DNA of 64,000 nucleotides from Carnobacterium jeotgali MS3 (GTDB taxonomy: Bacteria > Bacillota > Bacilli > Lactobacillales > Carnobacteriaceae): assembly GCF_000745125.1 (NCBI RefSeq), contig NZ_JQNF01000010.1, positions 496,001 to 560,000 of the forward strand, read 5' to 3'. Positions 52,508 through 60,633 of this stretch are shown one piece after another; the first letter of the stretch is position 1; every line of letters starts with the position of its first letter. The notes under the pieces are model-generated. The model searched no databases. It saw only the letters and a program-made list of their open reading frames with translations, and had not been told where the DNA came from. The translations under genes and the position numbers were made by a program.

Positions 52508-53497
52508 TTACCAGCTTATAGTTGTAACTGGTGCGTTTAATGCTTCAATATAAAAATCATTTTCTAAATGGAGTAACGTCAATGACAATCCTTGCATTTC
52601 AAGTGACGTCATATAGTTGCCTATTTTATAATAGTCCACTGATAGTTTACGTTCATCCATAAGCTGGTGTACATCATTTGTAAAAACATATTGTTCCATT
52701 AATGGTGTTCCACCTAGTCCGTTAACGATTACCGCAAACCGGTCTGTTGCTTTTGCATCAAATTCATTGACTAATTTTGTCAATAACTCTTTTGCAAGAT
52801 TGTAAGATGTTTGCAATTTTTCCCTACGATACCCTGGTTCACCGTGGATCCCTACTCCGTATTCAATCTCATCTTCAGCTAAAACAAAGCTTGGCTGAGC
52901 GCTTCCTGGTGTAGTTACGCCAGTCAGTGCGAGCCCGATGGATTTAATATTCGGCATTAAGTTGTCAGCTAATGCTTTGATTTCAGTAATCGACTTTCCT
53001 TGTTGCGCTGCGTAGCCTATTATTTTGTGAACGAGAATCGTTCCGGCTACGCCACGTTTGCCTTGCGTATATAAACTGTCTTCAACAGCGATATCATCAT
53101 CTACGACAACACTTGCAACTTCTATTCCTTCCATTTCAGCCAATTCTTGAGCCATTTCGAAATTCATGATATCTCCAGAGTAATTTTTGATTACCATGAA
53201 GACACCGGCACCCTCATTGGCTACTTTAATGGCCTCTAAAATTTGATCTGGCGTTGGAGAAGTAAATACTGCTCCGCAAACAGCCGCAGACAACATACCT
53301 TCACCAACAAATCCTGCATGAGCAGGTTCATGTCCGCTTCCACCCCCAGAAATAATAGCTACTTTCCCTGATTTTGCCGATTTACGTTGGATGATACCCG
53401 TCTCTGGAATTCTTTGGATCAATTCAGAATGGCCTATGATCATGCCTTGTAGCATTTCATCAACTATATTACTCGGATCATTTACAATTTTTTTCAT
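52508..53497 (-). CDS. dhaK: Dihydroxyacetone kinase substrate-binding subunit DhaK
   Basis: 329 residues. GGGSGHEPAHAGFVG binds substrate, and the covalent dihydroxyacetone histidine is in GVGIHGEPGYRRE. VVVDDDIAVEDS and GTILVHKIIGYAA are conserved neighbours. Produces dihydroxyacetone phosphate for glycolysis. 46 bases upstream of dhaL and 37 downstream of gldA. Confidence 0.95.
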   Translation of the reverse strand: MKKIVNDPSNIVDEMLQGMIIGHSELIQRIPETGIIQRKSAKSGKVAIISGGGSGHEPAHAGFVGEGMLSAAVCGAVFTSPTPDQILEAIKVANEGAGVFMVIKNYSGDIMNFEMAQELAEMEGIEVASVVVDDDIAVEDSLYTQGKRGVAGTILVHKIIGYAAQQGKSITEIKALADNLMPNIKSIGLALTGVTTPGSAQPSFVLAEDEIEYGVGIHGEPGYRREKLQTSYNLAKELLTKLVNEFDAKATDRFAVIVNGLGGTPLMEQYVFTNDVHQLMDERKLSVDYYKIGNYMTSLEMQGLSLTLLHLENDFYIEALNAPVTTISW

Positions 53498-53534
53498 CAG
53501 TTCCCATCCTTTGATCTATAGTTTAAAAACTAGT

Positions 53535-54674
53535 TTATTTTACTGACTTACGTTTCTTGTAGTCTCGTCCGATCGCATCAGCTGCGATGATGGCTTGAGC
53601 TACACTTTCAGGTGTCACTTCAAAAGGCATAGCATGAATAGATTCTTCAGGGATACATGCTTTTTCGGCGACTTTAAGGATTTCTTCATACTTCACTTCT
53701 GCTACATCCAAGTCTGCTAGTGATACAGGTAGCCCAACAGATAAACTGAAGTCTAATAAAGCTTCAACTTCATCATTTGGTGCGTCCTCAAGGATAAGTT
53801 GGACAAATGTTGTAAAGGCTACTTGCTCCCCATGGAAGTAATTATGAGGACCATCTAAAACTGTCAAGCCATTATAAATGGCATGTGCTGCAGCTAATCC
53901 GCCTGATTCAAATCCAAGACCAGATAATAGTGTATTTGCTTCAATAATATTCTCTAACGCTGGTGTAACAACATTATTATCACAAGCAATCTTTGCATTG
54001 TAGCCATTTTCCATCACTGTTTCGTAACAAGCTCTTGCTAATGTGATAGATGCAATCGTACCTTTAGCAGGTGCTGTATCCCCTGTATGGTATCCATTCG
54101 GCAAGCCAGCGTTTACATTTGAATTTGAACGACGTGTCGCACGCGCTTCATAATAAGTAGCTAGCGAATCTCCCATGCCGGAAATTAAGAATCGAGCTGG
54201 TGCTTGAGCAATTACCGTAGTATCCATTAAGACCACGCTAGGACTTTGGATAAAATAAGCATATTCATCAAAATGATGATCTTTCGTGTATAACACTGCA
54301 GAGTGGCTAGTTGGAGCATCTGTAGCTGCAATCGTTGGGCAGACAATTAAATTATGACCATTAGCAACCGTTTTAGATGTATCAATTGCTTTTCCGCCGC
54401 CTAATCCAACGATGATATCTGTCCCTTTTTCTTTTGCTAATTTTTTAAGACGATTGACTTCTTCACGTGTCGCTTCTCCACCAAAATCTGCGAGATGTAA
54501 GGTTACGCCAAAACGTTCAGCTGTTTTATCCAATTTGTCTTGAACCCGTTCGATATCGCCTGGATTCCCAATAACTAAAGCAGATTCACCAAAGGATTTA
54601 ATATAAAAACCTAAATTCAATAACTCGTTTTCTCCTTGGACATATTTTGTTGGACTAATAAATGCTTTTCTCAT
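53535..54674 (-). CDS. gldA: Glycerol dehydrogenase
   Basis: 379 residues, group III metal alcohol dehydrogenase. VGLGGGKAIDTSKTVA binds NAD; zinc ligands lie in SGMGDSLATYYEA (Asp), AAAHAIYNGL (His) and YFHGEQVAFT (His). It oxidises glycerol to dihydroxyacetone, the substrate of DhaKLM downstream. First gene of the operon, with a cre site and the divergent DhaS gene upstream. AGGAGGAAT sets the start. Confidence 0.95.
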   Translation of the reverse strand: MRKAFISPTKYVQGENELLNLGFYIKSFGESALVIGNPGDIERVQDKLDKTAERFGVTLHLADFGGEATREEVNRLKKLAKEKGTDIIVGLGGGKAIDTSKTVANGHNLIVCPTIAATDAPTSHSAVLYTKDHHFDEYAYFIQSPSVVLMDTTVIAQAPARFLISGMGDSLATYYEARATRRSNSNVNAGLPNGYHTGDTAPAKGTIASITLARACYETVMENGYNAKIACDNNVVTPALENIIEANTLLSGLGFESGGLAAAHAIYNGLTVLDGPHNYFHGEQVAFTTFVQLILEDAPNDEVEALLDFSLSVGLPVSLADLDVAEVKYEEILKVAEKACIPEESIHAMPFEVTPESVAQAIIAADAIGRDYKKRKSVK

Positions 54675-54753
54675 TTCTATTCCTCCTATTTTTTTAAATA
54701 TTTGATCTATAAAATGATGAAGTACTTTCCTTAGGACTAAACAAAGCTTACCG

Positions 54754-54767
54754 AGTAAGCGTTATCA
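54754..54767. promoter_or_regulatory. cre (CcpA operator) upstream of gldA
   Basis: AGTAAGCGTTATCA matches 13 of 14 cre positions, 80 bases upstream of the gldA start and about 110 from dhaS. It indicates glucose repression of glycerol use. Confidence 0.7.
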
Positions 54768-54798
54768 TTTCAACAGACAAAAGATTCTCTTTGTCCGC

Positions 54799-54839
54799 TT
54801 CAATTACTTTTGAGTATGAAGTATAATTAAAAGTAATTG
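54799..54839 (+). promoter_or_regulatory. dhaS promoter with flanking inverted repeat
   Basis: TTCAAT (54799-54804), 17 bases, TATAAT (54822-54827). The perfect 11-bp inverted repeat CAATTACTTTT / AAAAGTAATTG (54801-54811 with 54829-54839) overlaps the -35 box and abuts the -10 box. It is the probable operator of DhaS. Confidence 0.75.
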
Positions 54840-54877
54840 AATGTGGTAGTTAATAAGTTGTCGAAGGGGTCACAAAA

Positions 54878-55420
54878 ATGAACCAACAAAACACAACAAA
54901 GGAAATTATTTCTTGTTCTCTTAAACATCTAGCTAATAGAAAAGCTATTGATAAGATATCGATAACAGATATAATGGATCAGACTGATTACCGTCGTCAG
55001 ACTTTTTATGATCATTTTGATGACAAATACGATTTAATTACTTGGATTTTCTCACATGAAGTCACTGAATTAATTCAACTGATCATGAATTGGGGGAAAT
55101 GGGAAGAAGCATTGTTCCTTCTATTGGAATACCTTGAAGAGAATAAAAAATATTACAAGAAAATTTTTTCAAATATGAAGTTGGATTCCTTTAAAGATTA
55201 CTTTGAGTATTATATTAAAAAAAGTATTCAAAACATTTCGGATGATTATTTTCAAACGCATCTTGCTACTGACAACCATCAAACTTTCATCGAAGCAACG
55301 ACTGACTTTTACGCTTACGGCCTATCTGAGATGCTCTACCATTGGGTGCTTGAAGACTGTGAGCCGGATAGTAAAAGCTATCATGAATTGCTTATTCAAG
55401 TAATCCACTATAAAATTTAG
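54878..55420 (+). CDS. dhaS: DhaS-type TetR family regulator
   Basis: 180 residues. ISITDIMDQTDYRRQTFYDHFDDKYDLITWIF is the TetR helix-turn-helix; the rest is helical with aromatic-rich segments. Position divergent from gldA-dhaKLM and size match DhaS, which activates the dha operon of Lactococcus lactis together with DhaQ. No DhaQ-like gene is present, so DhaS might act alone or with DhaK. GAAGGGG precedes the start. Confidence 0.8.
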   Translation: MNQQNTTKEIISCSLKHLANRKAIDKISITDIMDQTDYRRQTFYDHFDDKYDLITWIFSHEVTELIQLIMNWGKWEEALFLLLEYLEENKKYYKKIFSNMKLDSFKDYFEYYIKKSIQNISDDYFQTHLATDNHQTFIEATTDFYAYGLSEMLYHWVLEDCEPDSKSYHELLIQVIHYKI

Positions 55421-55507
55421 CCCTAAGCGATCTTAGGATAACAACAACTTTCAACAGCATGAAGATGACTGTTTTACCATGCAATCTATTTAAGGAGATC
55501 ATAACTT

Positions 55508-57013
55508 ATGGCAGAATATATTTTAGCAATTGACCAAGGGACAACCACAACGCGTGCAATTATTATTGATCGCCAAGGAAATTACATTAGCACAGCAGCA
55601 CAAACTTTTGAACAGCAGATACCAAGATCCGGCTGGGTCGAACAAGATCCAAATGCCATTTGGCAGTCAGTCTGTGATGTGCTTCTTAAAGTTACAAAAC
55701 ATTCCGGAGTCTCATTCCATCAAATCAAAGCACTTGGCATCACAAACCAACGTGAAACGACTATTGTGTGGGATCGTAAAACTGGTCAGCCGATACACAA
55801 CGCAATTGTCTGGAGTTCCAATCAATCACTAGCTATTATTAATCAACTTAAGCAAGAACACGTTGAAGACTACATCCATGAAAAGACTGGTTTAGTTCTG
55901 AGCCCTTACTTTTCTGCTAGCAAAATTCGTTGGATCCTTGATCACCATACTGGTGCACAAGAAAGAGCAGATCGTGGAGAATTAGCCTTTGGCACAGTTG
56001 ATAGCTGGCTCATTTGGAATCTGACCAATGGTAAGTTGCACTGTACCGATCATACGAACGCTTCAAGGACAATGTTGTTCAATATCCATACGCTAGAATG
56101 GGATGAACAGTTACTAAGTCTGTTTAATATCCCTAAGAGCATGTTACCAAAAGTTTATCCAAGCTCTCATCTTTATGGAATAACTGACTTAGATCTTTTT
56201 GATGGCGTAAAAATTCCAATTGCTGGCGTTGCCGGAAACCAACAGGCCGCGTTATTTGGTCAATTAGCTTTTCGACCTGGCCAAGTAAAAAGTACTTATG
56301 GTCAAGGAACCTTTATCGTTATGAATACTGGCTCTGAACCAAAACTATCCGAACACAAATTGCTCACTACCATCGGATATTCACTTGACAACAAAATAAC
56401 CTATGCTCTTGAAGGTTCGGCTCTTATTTCAGGTAGTGCAATTGAATGGTTAAAAGACGGCTTAAATTTATTTGAATCAATAGATGATTCAGAGTTGTTG
56501 GCTCTTGAAGCAGAGACCAATTCGGGCGTTTATGTTGTCCCAGCCTTTCGAGGAATTGGTGCACCCTATTGGGATTCAAGCGTACGAGGAGCTATTCTAG
56601 GAATTGATGAATCTACAAGCCATCAGGAATTGGTTCGAGCAACTTTAGAATCTCTTGCTTATCAAGTCAGTGATATCATCGAATTAATGGAATTAGATAC
56701 CGGTATCGTAGTGGACCTTCTTCACGTTGACGGTGGAGCTGCACAAAACAATCTGTTAATCCAATTTCAAGCAGATATTCTTGGAAAAACAGTTAAACGC
56801 ATCGAACGTTTAGAGACGACCGGACTAGGGGCTGCATACCTCGCCGGATTAGCTGTTGATTATTGGCGTAATCAAGATGAGCTAATTGCTTTAGTTTCTG
56901 CGGATGAACAATTTGAACCTCATATGACTATTAATGAACGGCAAGATAAACTGCACTCTTGGCATAGCGCTATTGAAGCGATACGTTATTACGCTAAATT
57001 GCTGCATGAATAA
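55508..57013 (+). CDS. glpK: Glycerol kinase
   Basis: 501 residues, FGGY kinase fold. ILAIDQGTTTTRAIIID, QEFEQ-like FEQQIPRSGWVEQDP, TNQRETTIVWDRKTGQPI and GAAYLAGLAVDYW are diagnostic. It phosphorylates glycerol with ATP and is usually stimulated by HPr phosphorylation of a histidine. AAGGAG precedes the start. No glpO or glpF follows, so the glycerol 3-phosphate must be oxidised by enzymes coded elsewhere. Confidence 0.96.
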   Translation: MAEYILAIDQGTTTTRAIIIDRQGNYISTAAQTFEQQIPRSGWVEQDPNAIWQSVCDVLLKVTKHSGVSFHQIKALGITNQRETTIVWDRKTGQPIHNAIVWSSNQSLAIINQLKQEHVEDYIHEKTGLVLSPYFSASKIRWILDHHTGAQERADRGELAFGTVDSWLIWNLTNGKLHCTDHTNASRTMLFNIHTLEWDEQLLSLFNIPKSMLPKVYPSSHLYGITDLDLFDGVKIPIAGVAGNQQAALFGQLAFRPGQVKSTYGQGTFIVMNTGSEPKLSEHKLLTTIGYSLDNKITYALEGSALISGSAIEWLKDGLNLFESIDDSELLALEAETNSGVYVVPAFRGIGAPYWDSSVRGAILGIDESTSHQELVRATLESLAYQVSDIIELMELDTGIVVDLLHVDGGAAQNNLLIQFQADILGKTVKRIERLETTGLGAAYLAGLAVDYWRNQDELIALVSADEQFEPHMTINERQDKLHSWHSAIEAIRYYAKLLHE

Positions 57014-57116
57014 TCATTATGTAATGATTAGAATAAAATAGGACATCAATAAATTTATATACCGGAAGTTAACGAGTAAACAAAAAATCTTAGTATAAAA
57101 TGCACTACACTTTTTT

Positions 57117-57158
57117 TACCAGCCTTTTCTATTAAACTAAGAAAAGACTGGTATTTTT
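57117..57158 (+). terminator. Terminator of glpK
   Basis: TACCAG-C-CTTTTCT pairs with AGAAAAG-A-CTGGTA, followed by T5. Confidence 0.8.
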
Positions 57159-57177
57159 AATGGAGTAGAAAATCAGG

Positions 57178-57208
57178 TTGCGAAAAAGGAAGCGCTTTAT
57201 GTTATACT
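57178..57208 (+). promoter_or_regulatory. Promoter of the aldehyde dehydrogenase gene with a cre-like core
   Basis: TTGCGA (57178-57183), 19 bases, TATACT (57203-57208). GGAAGCGCTTTATG between them has the AAGCGCTT core of a cre but misses the outer bases, so CcpA control is only possible. Confidence 0.45.
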
Positions 57209-57255
57209 GTGACTAGATTCCGATTAAAAATATGTTTTATGAAAGGAAGACAGTA

Positions 57256-58737
57256 ATGACACTACAAGATATACAATTAGATTCACACTACCAACTTTTG
57301 ATTAATGGAGAATGGACTTCTGGTACCGGAGACAAAAAAATTACTACCTATAATCCATCTAATGGAGAAAAGTTGGCAGACATTGTAAATGCCACTAACG
57401 AAGATGTTGATGCTGCAGTTGCAGCAGCTCAGGAAGCTTTTAAAACCTGGTCTCACACGTCCGTTAAAGAACGCTCCGCATTACTCCTTGAGATTGCCAA
57501 TCGCATTGAGGCAGAGGCTGATCGTTTTGCTATGATCGAAACACTGGACAACGGGAAACCAATTCGGGAAACCTCTGGGGCAGACATTCCTCTAGCCATC
57601 GATCATTTCCGTTATTTTGCTGGGGTTATCCGTAGTGAAGAAGATACGGTCAAAATGATTAACGATAACACTATGTCACTTATTATCCGTGAACCACTTG
57701 GAGTTGTCGGTCAAATTGTTCCTTGGAACTTTCCTTTCCTAATGGCGGCTTGGAAACTAGCCCCAGTGATTGCAGCAGGAGATACATCTGTCTTTAAACC
57801 CTCCTCTACTACTTCTCTAAGTGTGTTAGAGCTCGGGAAAATCTTTAAAGAGGTCTTACCACCAGGAGTGATAAACATCATTACCGGAAGCGGTTCTGGA
57901 ACTGGAGAATATTTGCAACACCACAAAGGCTTAGATAAACTGGCCTTTACCGGTTCAACTGAGGTAGGACGTCAAATCGGTATCTCAGCAGCAGAAAATC
58001 TTATCCCTGCTACTTTGGAATTAGGCGGCAAATCAGCTAACATCTTCTTTGATGATATGGATATGGATCAAGCACTTGAAGGCGTGCAATTAGGCATTCT
58101 TTTCAACCAAGGGCAGGTCTGCTCTGCTGGTTCTCGTATTTTTGTTCAAGAGTCCGTCTATGATGAATTCATGGAACGGTTGAAAGAGGAATTTGCTAAA
58201 GTAAAAGTAGGCATGCCTTGGGAAGAACAGACAATGATGGGTGCTCAGGTGAACGAAAAACAAATCCAAACCATTGAAGATTATGTCGCTATCGGGAAAG
58301 AAGAAGGCGCCAAAGTGATTACTGGAGGAAGCCGCTATGATGAGGGTGATTTGTCACAAGGGGCATTCTACAAACCTACGCTACTTGAAGTAACAAATGA
58401 TATGCGCGTAGCACAAGAAGAAATCTTCGGCCCAGTCGGTGCAGTCATTAAATTTAAAGATGCCGATGATGTCATTGCGATGGCCAACGATAACGAATAC
58501 GGATTAGCAGGAGGCGTTTGGACGACTAACTTGAATACGGCATTTAAAGTAGCTCGCGGCATTCGTACCGGGCGCGTATGGGTAAACACTTATGCTAGCT
58601 TTGAAGCTGGAGCACCATTTGGCGGTTATAAAAACTCAGGTATCGGCCGTGAGACGCATAAAATGATTCTCAACGCTTATACACAAACCAAAAACATTTA
58701 TTTGAATTTAAACGAAGGCCGTCAAGGAATGTACTAA
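57256..58737 (+). CDS. NAD(P)-dependent aldehyde dehydrogenase
   Basis: 493 residues from the ATG at 57256 (GAAAGGAAG upstream). Full ALDH family pattern: IVPWNFPFLMAAWKLAPVIAAG, LELGGKSANIFF with the general base Glu, and FNQGQVCSAGSRI with the catalytic cysteine. Closest in style to AldB/betaine-aldehyde-type enzymes. Next to the glycerol locus, so it may oxidise an aldehyde such as lactaldehyde, glyceraldehyde or 3-hydroxypropionaldehyde; the substrate is inferred. No glycine/choline gene is nearby. Confidence 0.92.
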   Translation: MTLQDIQLDSHYQLLINGEWTSGTGDKKITTYNPSNGEKLADIVNATNEDVDAAVAAAQEAFKTWSHTSVKERSALLLEIANRIEAEADRFAMIETLDNGKPIRETSGADIPLAIDHFRYFAGVIRSEEDTVKMINDNTMSLIIREPLGVVGQIVPWNFPFLMAAWKLAPVIAAGDTSVFKPSSTTSLSVLELGKIFKEVLPPGVINIITGSGSGTGEYLQHHKGLDKLAFTGSTEVGRQIGISAAENLIPATLELGGKSANIFFDDMDMDQALEGVQLGILFNQGQVCSAGSRIFVQESVYDEFMERLKEEFAKVKVGMPWEEQTMMGAQVNEKQIQTIEDYVAIGKEEGAKVITGGSRYDEGDLSQGAFYKPTLLEVTNDMRVAQEEIFGPVGAVIKFKDADDVIAMANDNEYGLAGGVWTTNLNTAFKVARGIRTGRVWVNTYASFEAGAPFGGYKNSGIGRETHKMILNAYTQTKNIYLNLNEGRQGMY

Positions 58738-58748
58738 TAGACAACTGA

Positions 58749-58793
58749 AAACCACTTGAAAATCCCTATCAACTGGGTCTTCAAGTGGTTTAT
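58749..58793 (+). terminator. Terminator of the aldehyde dehydrogenase gene
   Basis: AAACCACTTGAA (58749-58760) pairs with TTCAAGTGGTTT (58780-58791). Confidence 0.8.
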
Positions 58794-58887
58794 TGTATTT
58801 AAGCAGTAACGGTTTGATTAGTTGTGGACATTCTTTCATAGTGCTACAGTTGGAGGAACTTACACACCGAGAGAGAGGAGTTTTTGT

Positions 58888-59762
58888 ATGAAAGCAATCG
58901 CAATTGCAGAGTTTGGTTCAGCTGAGCAATTTAAAGAGATAGAAATGCCAAAACCTTCGATCAAAGAACATCAAGTATTGATTGAAATTCATGCTTTTTC
59001 CATTAATGCCATGGATTGGAAAAGGCGCAGCGGGAAAATGGGCAGCAAGTTGCCTCTTGTCCTTGGCGGAGATGTTGCAGGAATTGTAAGAGATGTCGGT
59101 GCAAGTGTAACCGATTTAAAACCTGGTGACCGTGTTTTTGAAAATGCTGCTAGAACCTATGCAGAGTTTATTAAAGCTCGTGCTGAAGTAACAGCGAAAA
59201 TCCCTGACAACCTTCCATTTGAAGAAGCCGCTTCTATTCCTCTAACCGGCCAAGCTGGAGAAAAAATATTGATTCATGCAGGGGCAGGTGAAATAGGATA
59301 ATTAGCGATTCAAATTGCCAAACACTTCAATGCCTATGTAGCAGCAACTGCGAGTGAAAAAAACCGAGAATTTTTGGCTGCTTTAAGTGTAGACCGTTTC
59401 ATTGATTATAAAAATGAAGATTTCAAACAAATACTAACCGATTATGACTTAGTACTCGATCCAATTGGAGGAAAAACACAAGAAAAAAGTTTTTTCCGTG
59501 CTAAAAAAAGGCGGCCATTTAATTCTTTAGTTCAAGAACCCAATCAAGAAAAAGCCTATTCTATGGGAATCACCGGGACTTATTTTAGTATGCCTCCTAC
59601 TAGCGAACGTTTGCAAAAATTAGCCAAATTGCAAGCCTCTGGAGCTATCAAACCGGTGGTCACTCAAACATATGCGCCTTCACAGAAGAAGAGCTAAGAA
59701 AAGCACATGAGCAAACAGAAACCAGCCATACCAGAGGAAAACTCGTGATCAAAATAGACTAA
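58888..59762 (+). pseudogene. Broken zinc-type alcohol dehydrogenase / quinone reductase gene
   Basis: The gene starts at ATG 58888 (GAGAGGAG upstream) with MKAIAIAEFGSAEQFKEIE, as in quinone oxidoreductase-like MDR proteins. About 15 residues are missing after IPLTGQA, where relatives have a WQALF helix. A TAA stop at 59299 interrupts the NADPH loop (GAGEIG-stop-LAIQIAKHF). Further on, frame slips in an A-rich stretch near 59495 and after TQTYAP send the end (EEELRKAHEQTETSHTRGKL) into another frame. Several independent lesions, so a pseudogene. Confidence 0.85.
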
Positions 59763-59785
59763 TAGACTTTTAAAGCAATTTTTCA

Positions 59786-59839
59786 AAAAGGACCCTCTTT
59801 TTTTGTCATATAACAATGACAAAAAAGGAGAATCCTTTT
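59786..59839. terminator. Long bidirectional hairpin terminator
   Basis: AAAAGGA..CTCTTTTTTTGTCAT pairs with ATGACAAAAAAGGAG..TCCTTTT (short internal bulges). It separates the broken gene from the YtxH gene. Confidence 0.75.
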
Positions 59840-59847
59840 CAATTTAA

Positions 59848-60402
59848 CTATTTTTCTTCTTGCTCTTCTACTAATTCTTCTTCAGAGTCATAGCCTAAAT
59901 CATCTAATGTTTCAGACAATTTATCAGCTGGAATAGTTTGATCTTCAGTTGGTTCCGCCGGCGTACCATGAACATTTCCATGTGCTGATTCTGCTTCATC
60001 GGAATGACCAGCCTTATGTTCGGTAGCCGCTTTATCCATATAGTTCTCTTTCAAATCTTGCGCTTTTTCTACGCCTTTTTCTTTCCATTCTTTTTCTTTT
60101 TCCATAGCCGTATCTTTTGCATCAATGAACTTACTTTTTACATCTGTACGCAATTCTTTCCCAGATTTTGGTGCAAATAATAATCCAGCTAATACACCTG
60201 CTAAAGGTAAAATAATTAATTTTGCTAATCCCATTCGTTTTGCTTTTTTGGGCATTACTTTAGCGACTCCCTTAGTCAGTTTCTTATCCATCATCATCTT
60301 TGATTTAGCTAACTGATGTGTCGATGGAAGATAATCCTTAGCCATATCAAATGCGTCATGTGCGTGATCTTTTCCCATATTAATTAATTTTGTTGTTTTC
60401 AT
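59848..60402 (-). CDS. YtxH-domain protein (general stress type)
   Basis: 184 residues from the ATG at 60402 (AAAGGGG upstream). One hydrophobic segment (about 58-75: LAKLIILPLAGVLAGLLFAP) followed by PKSGKELRTDVKSKF, the YtxH/YhaH pattern. The part after it is a long charged, probably coiled helix, ending in a Glu-rich acidic tail (EEELVEEQEEK). A membrane-anchored structural or stress protein; function unknown in the family. Monocistronic. Confidence 0.85.
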   Translation of the reverse strand: MKTTKLINMGKDHAHDAFDMAKDYLPSTHQLAKSKMMMDKKLTKGVAKVMPKKAKRMGLAKLIILPLAGVLAGLLFAPKSGKELRTDVKSKFIDAKDTAMEKEKEWKEKGVEKAQDLKENYMDKAATEHKAGHSDEAESAHGNVHGTPAEPTEDQTIPADKLSETLDDLGYDSEEELVEEQEEK

Positions 60403-60592
60403 TTTATTTGTGCCCCTTTCAATTTTTGTTTTCCTTTTCTGTGCCAACTACCTGTCGTATGACTATCTCTATAACCATCATATACCACAAAAGGCATTGT
60501 CCAAAACAAAAGGCTTTATAAAGAGCAGAAAAATTTACATTCAACTATTTGGGAAGAATTCTATTTTTTTTAGAACCTTATCCATTTACAAA

Positions 60593-60633
60593 AAAAAGCC
60601 AAGGTCTGCTCACAGCATCCCTTGGCTTTTTGA
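60593..60633 (-). terminator. Terminator of the flavoprotein operon
   Basis: AAAAAGCCAAGG (60593-60604) pairs with CCTTGGCTTTTT (60620-60631). On the minus strand the T-run follows the stem directly after the stop at 60634. Confidence 0.88.
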
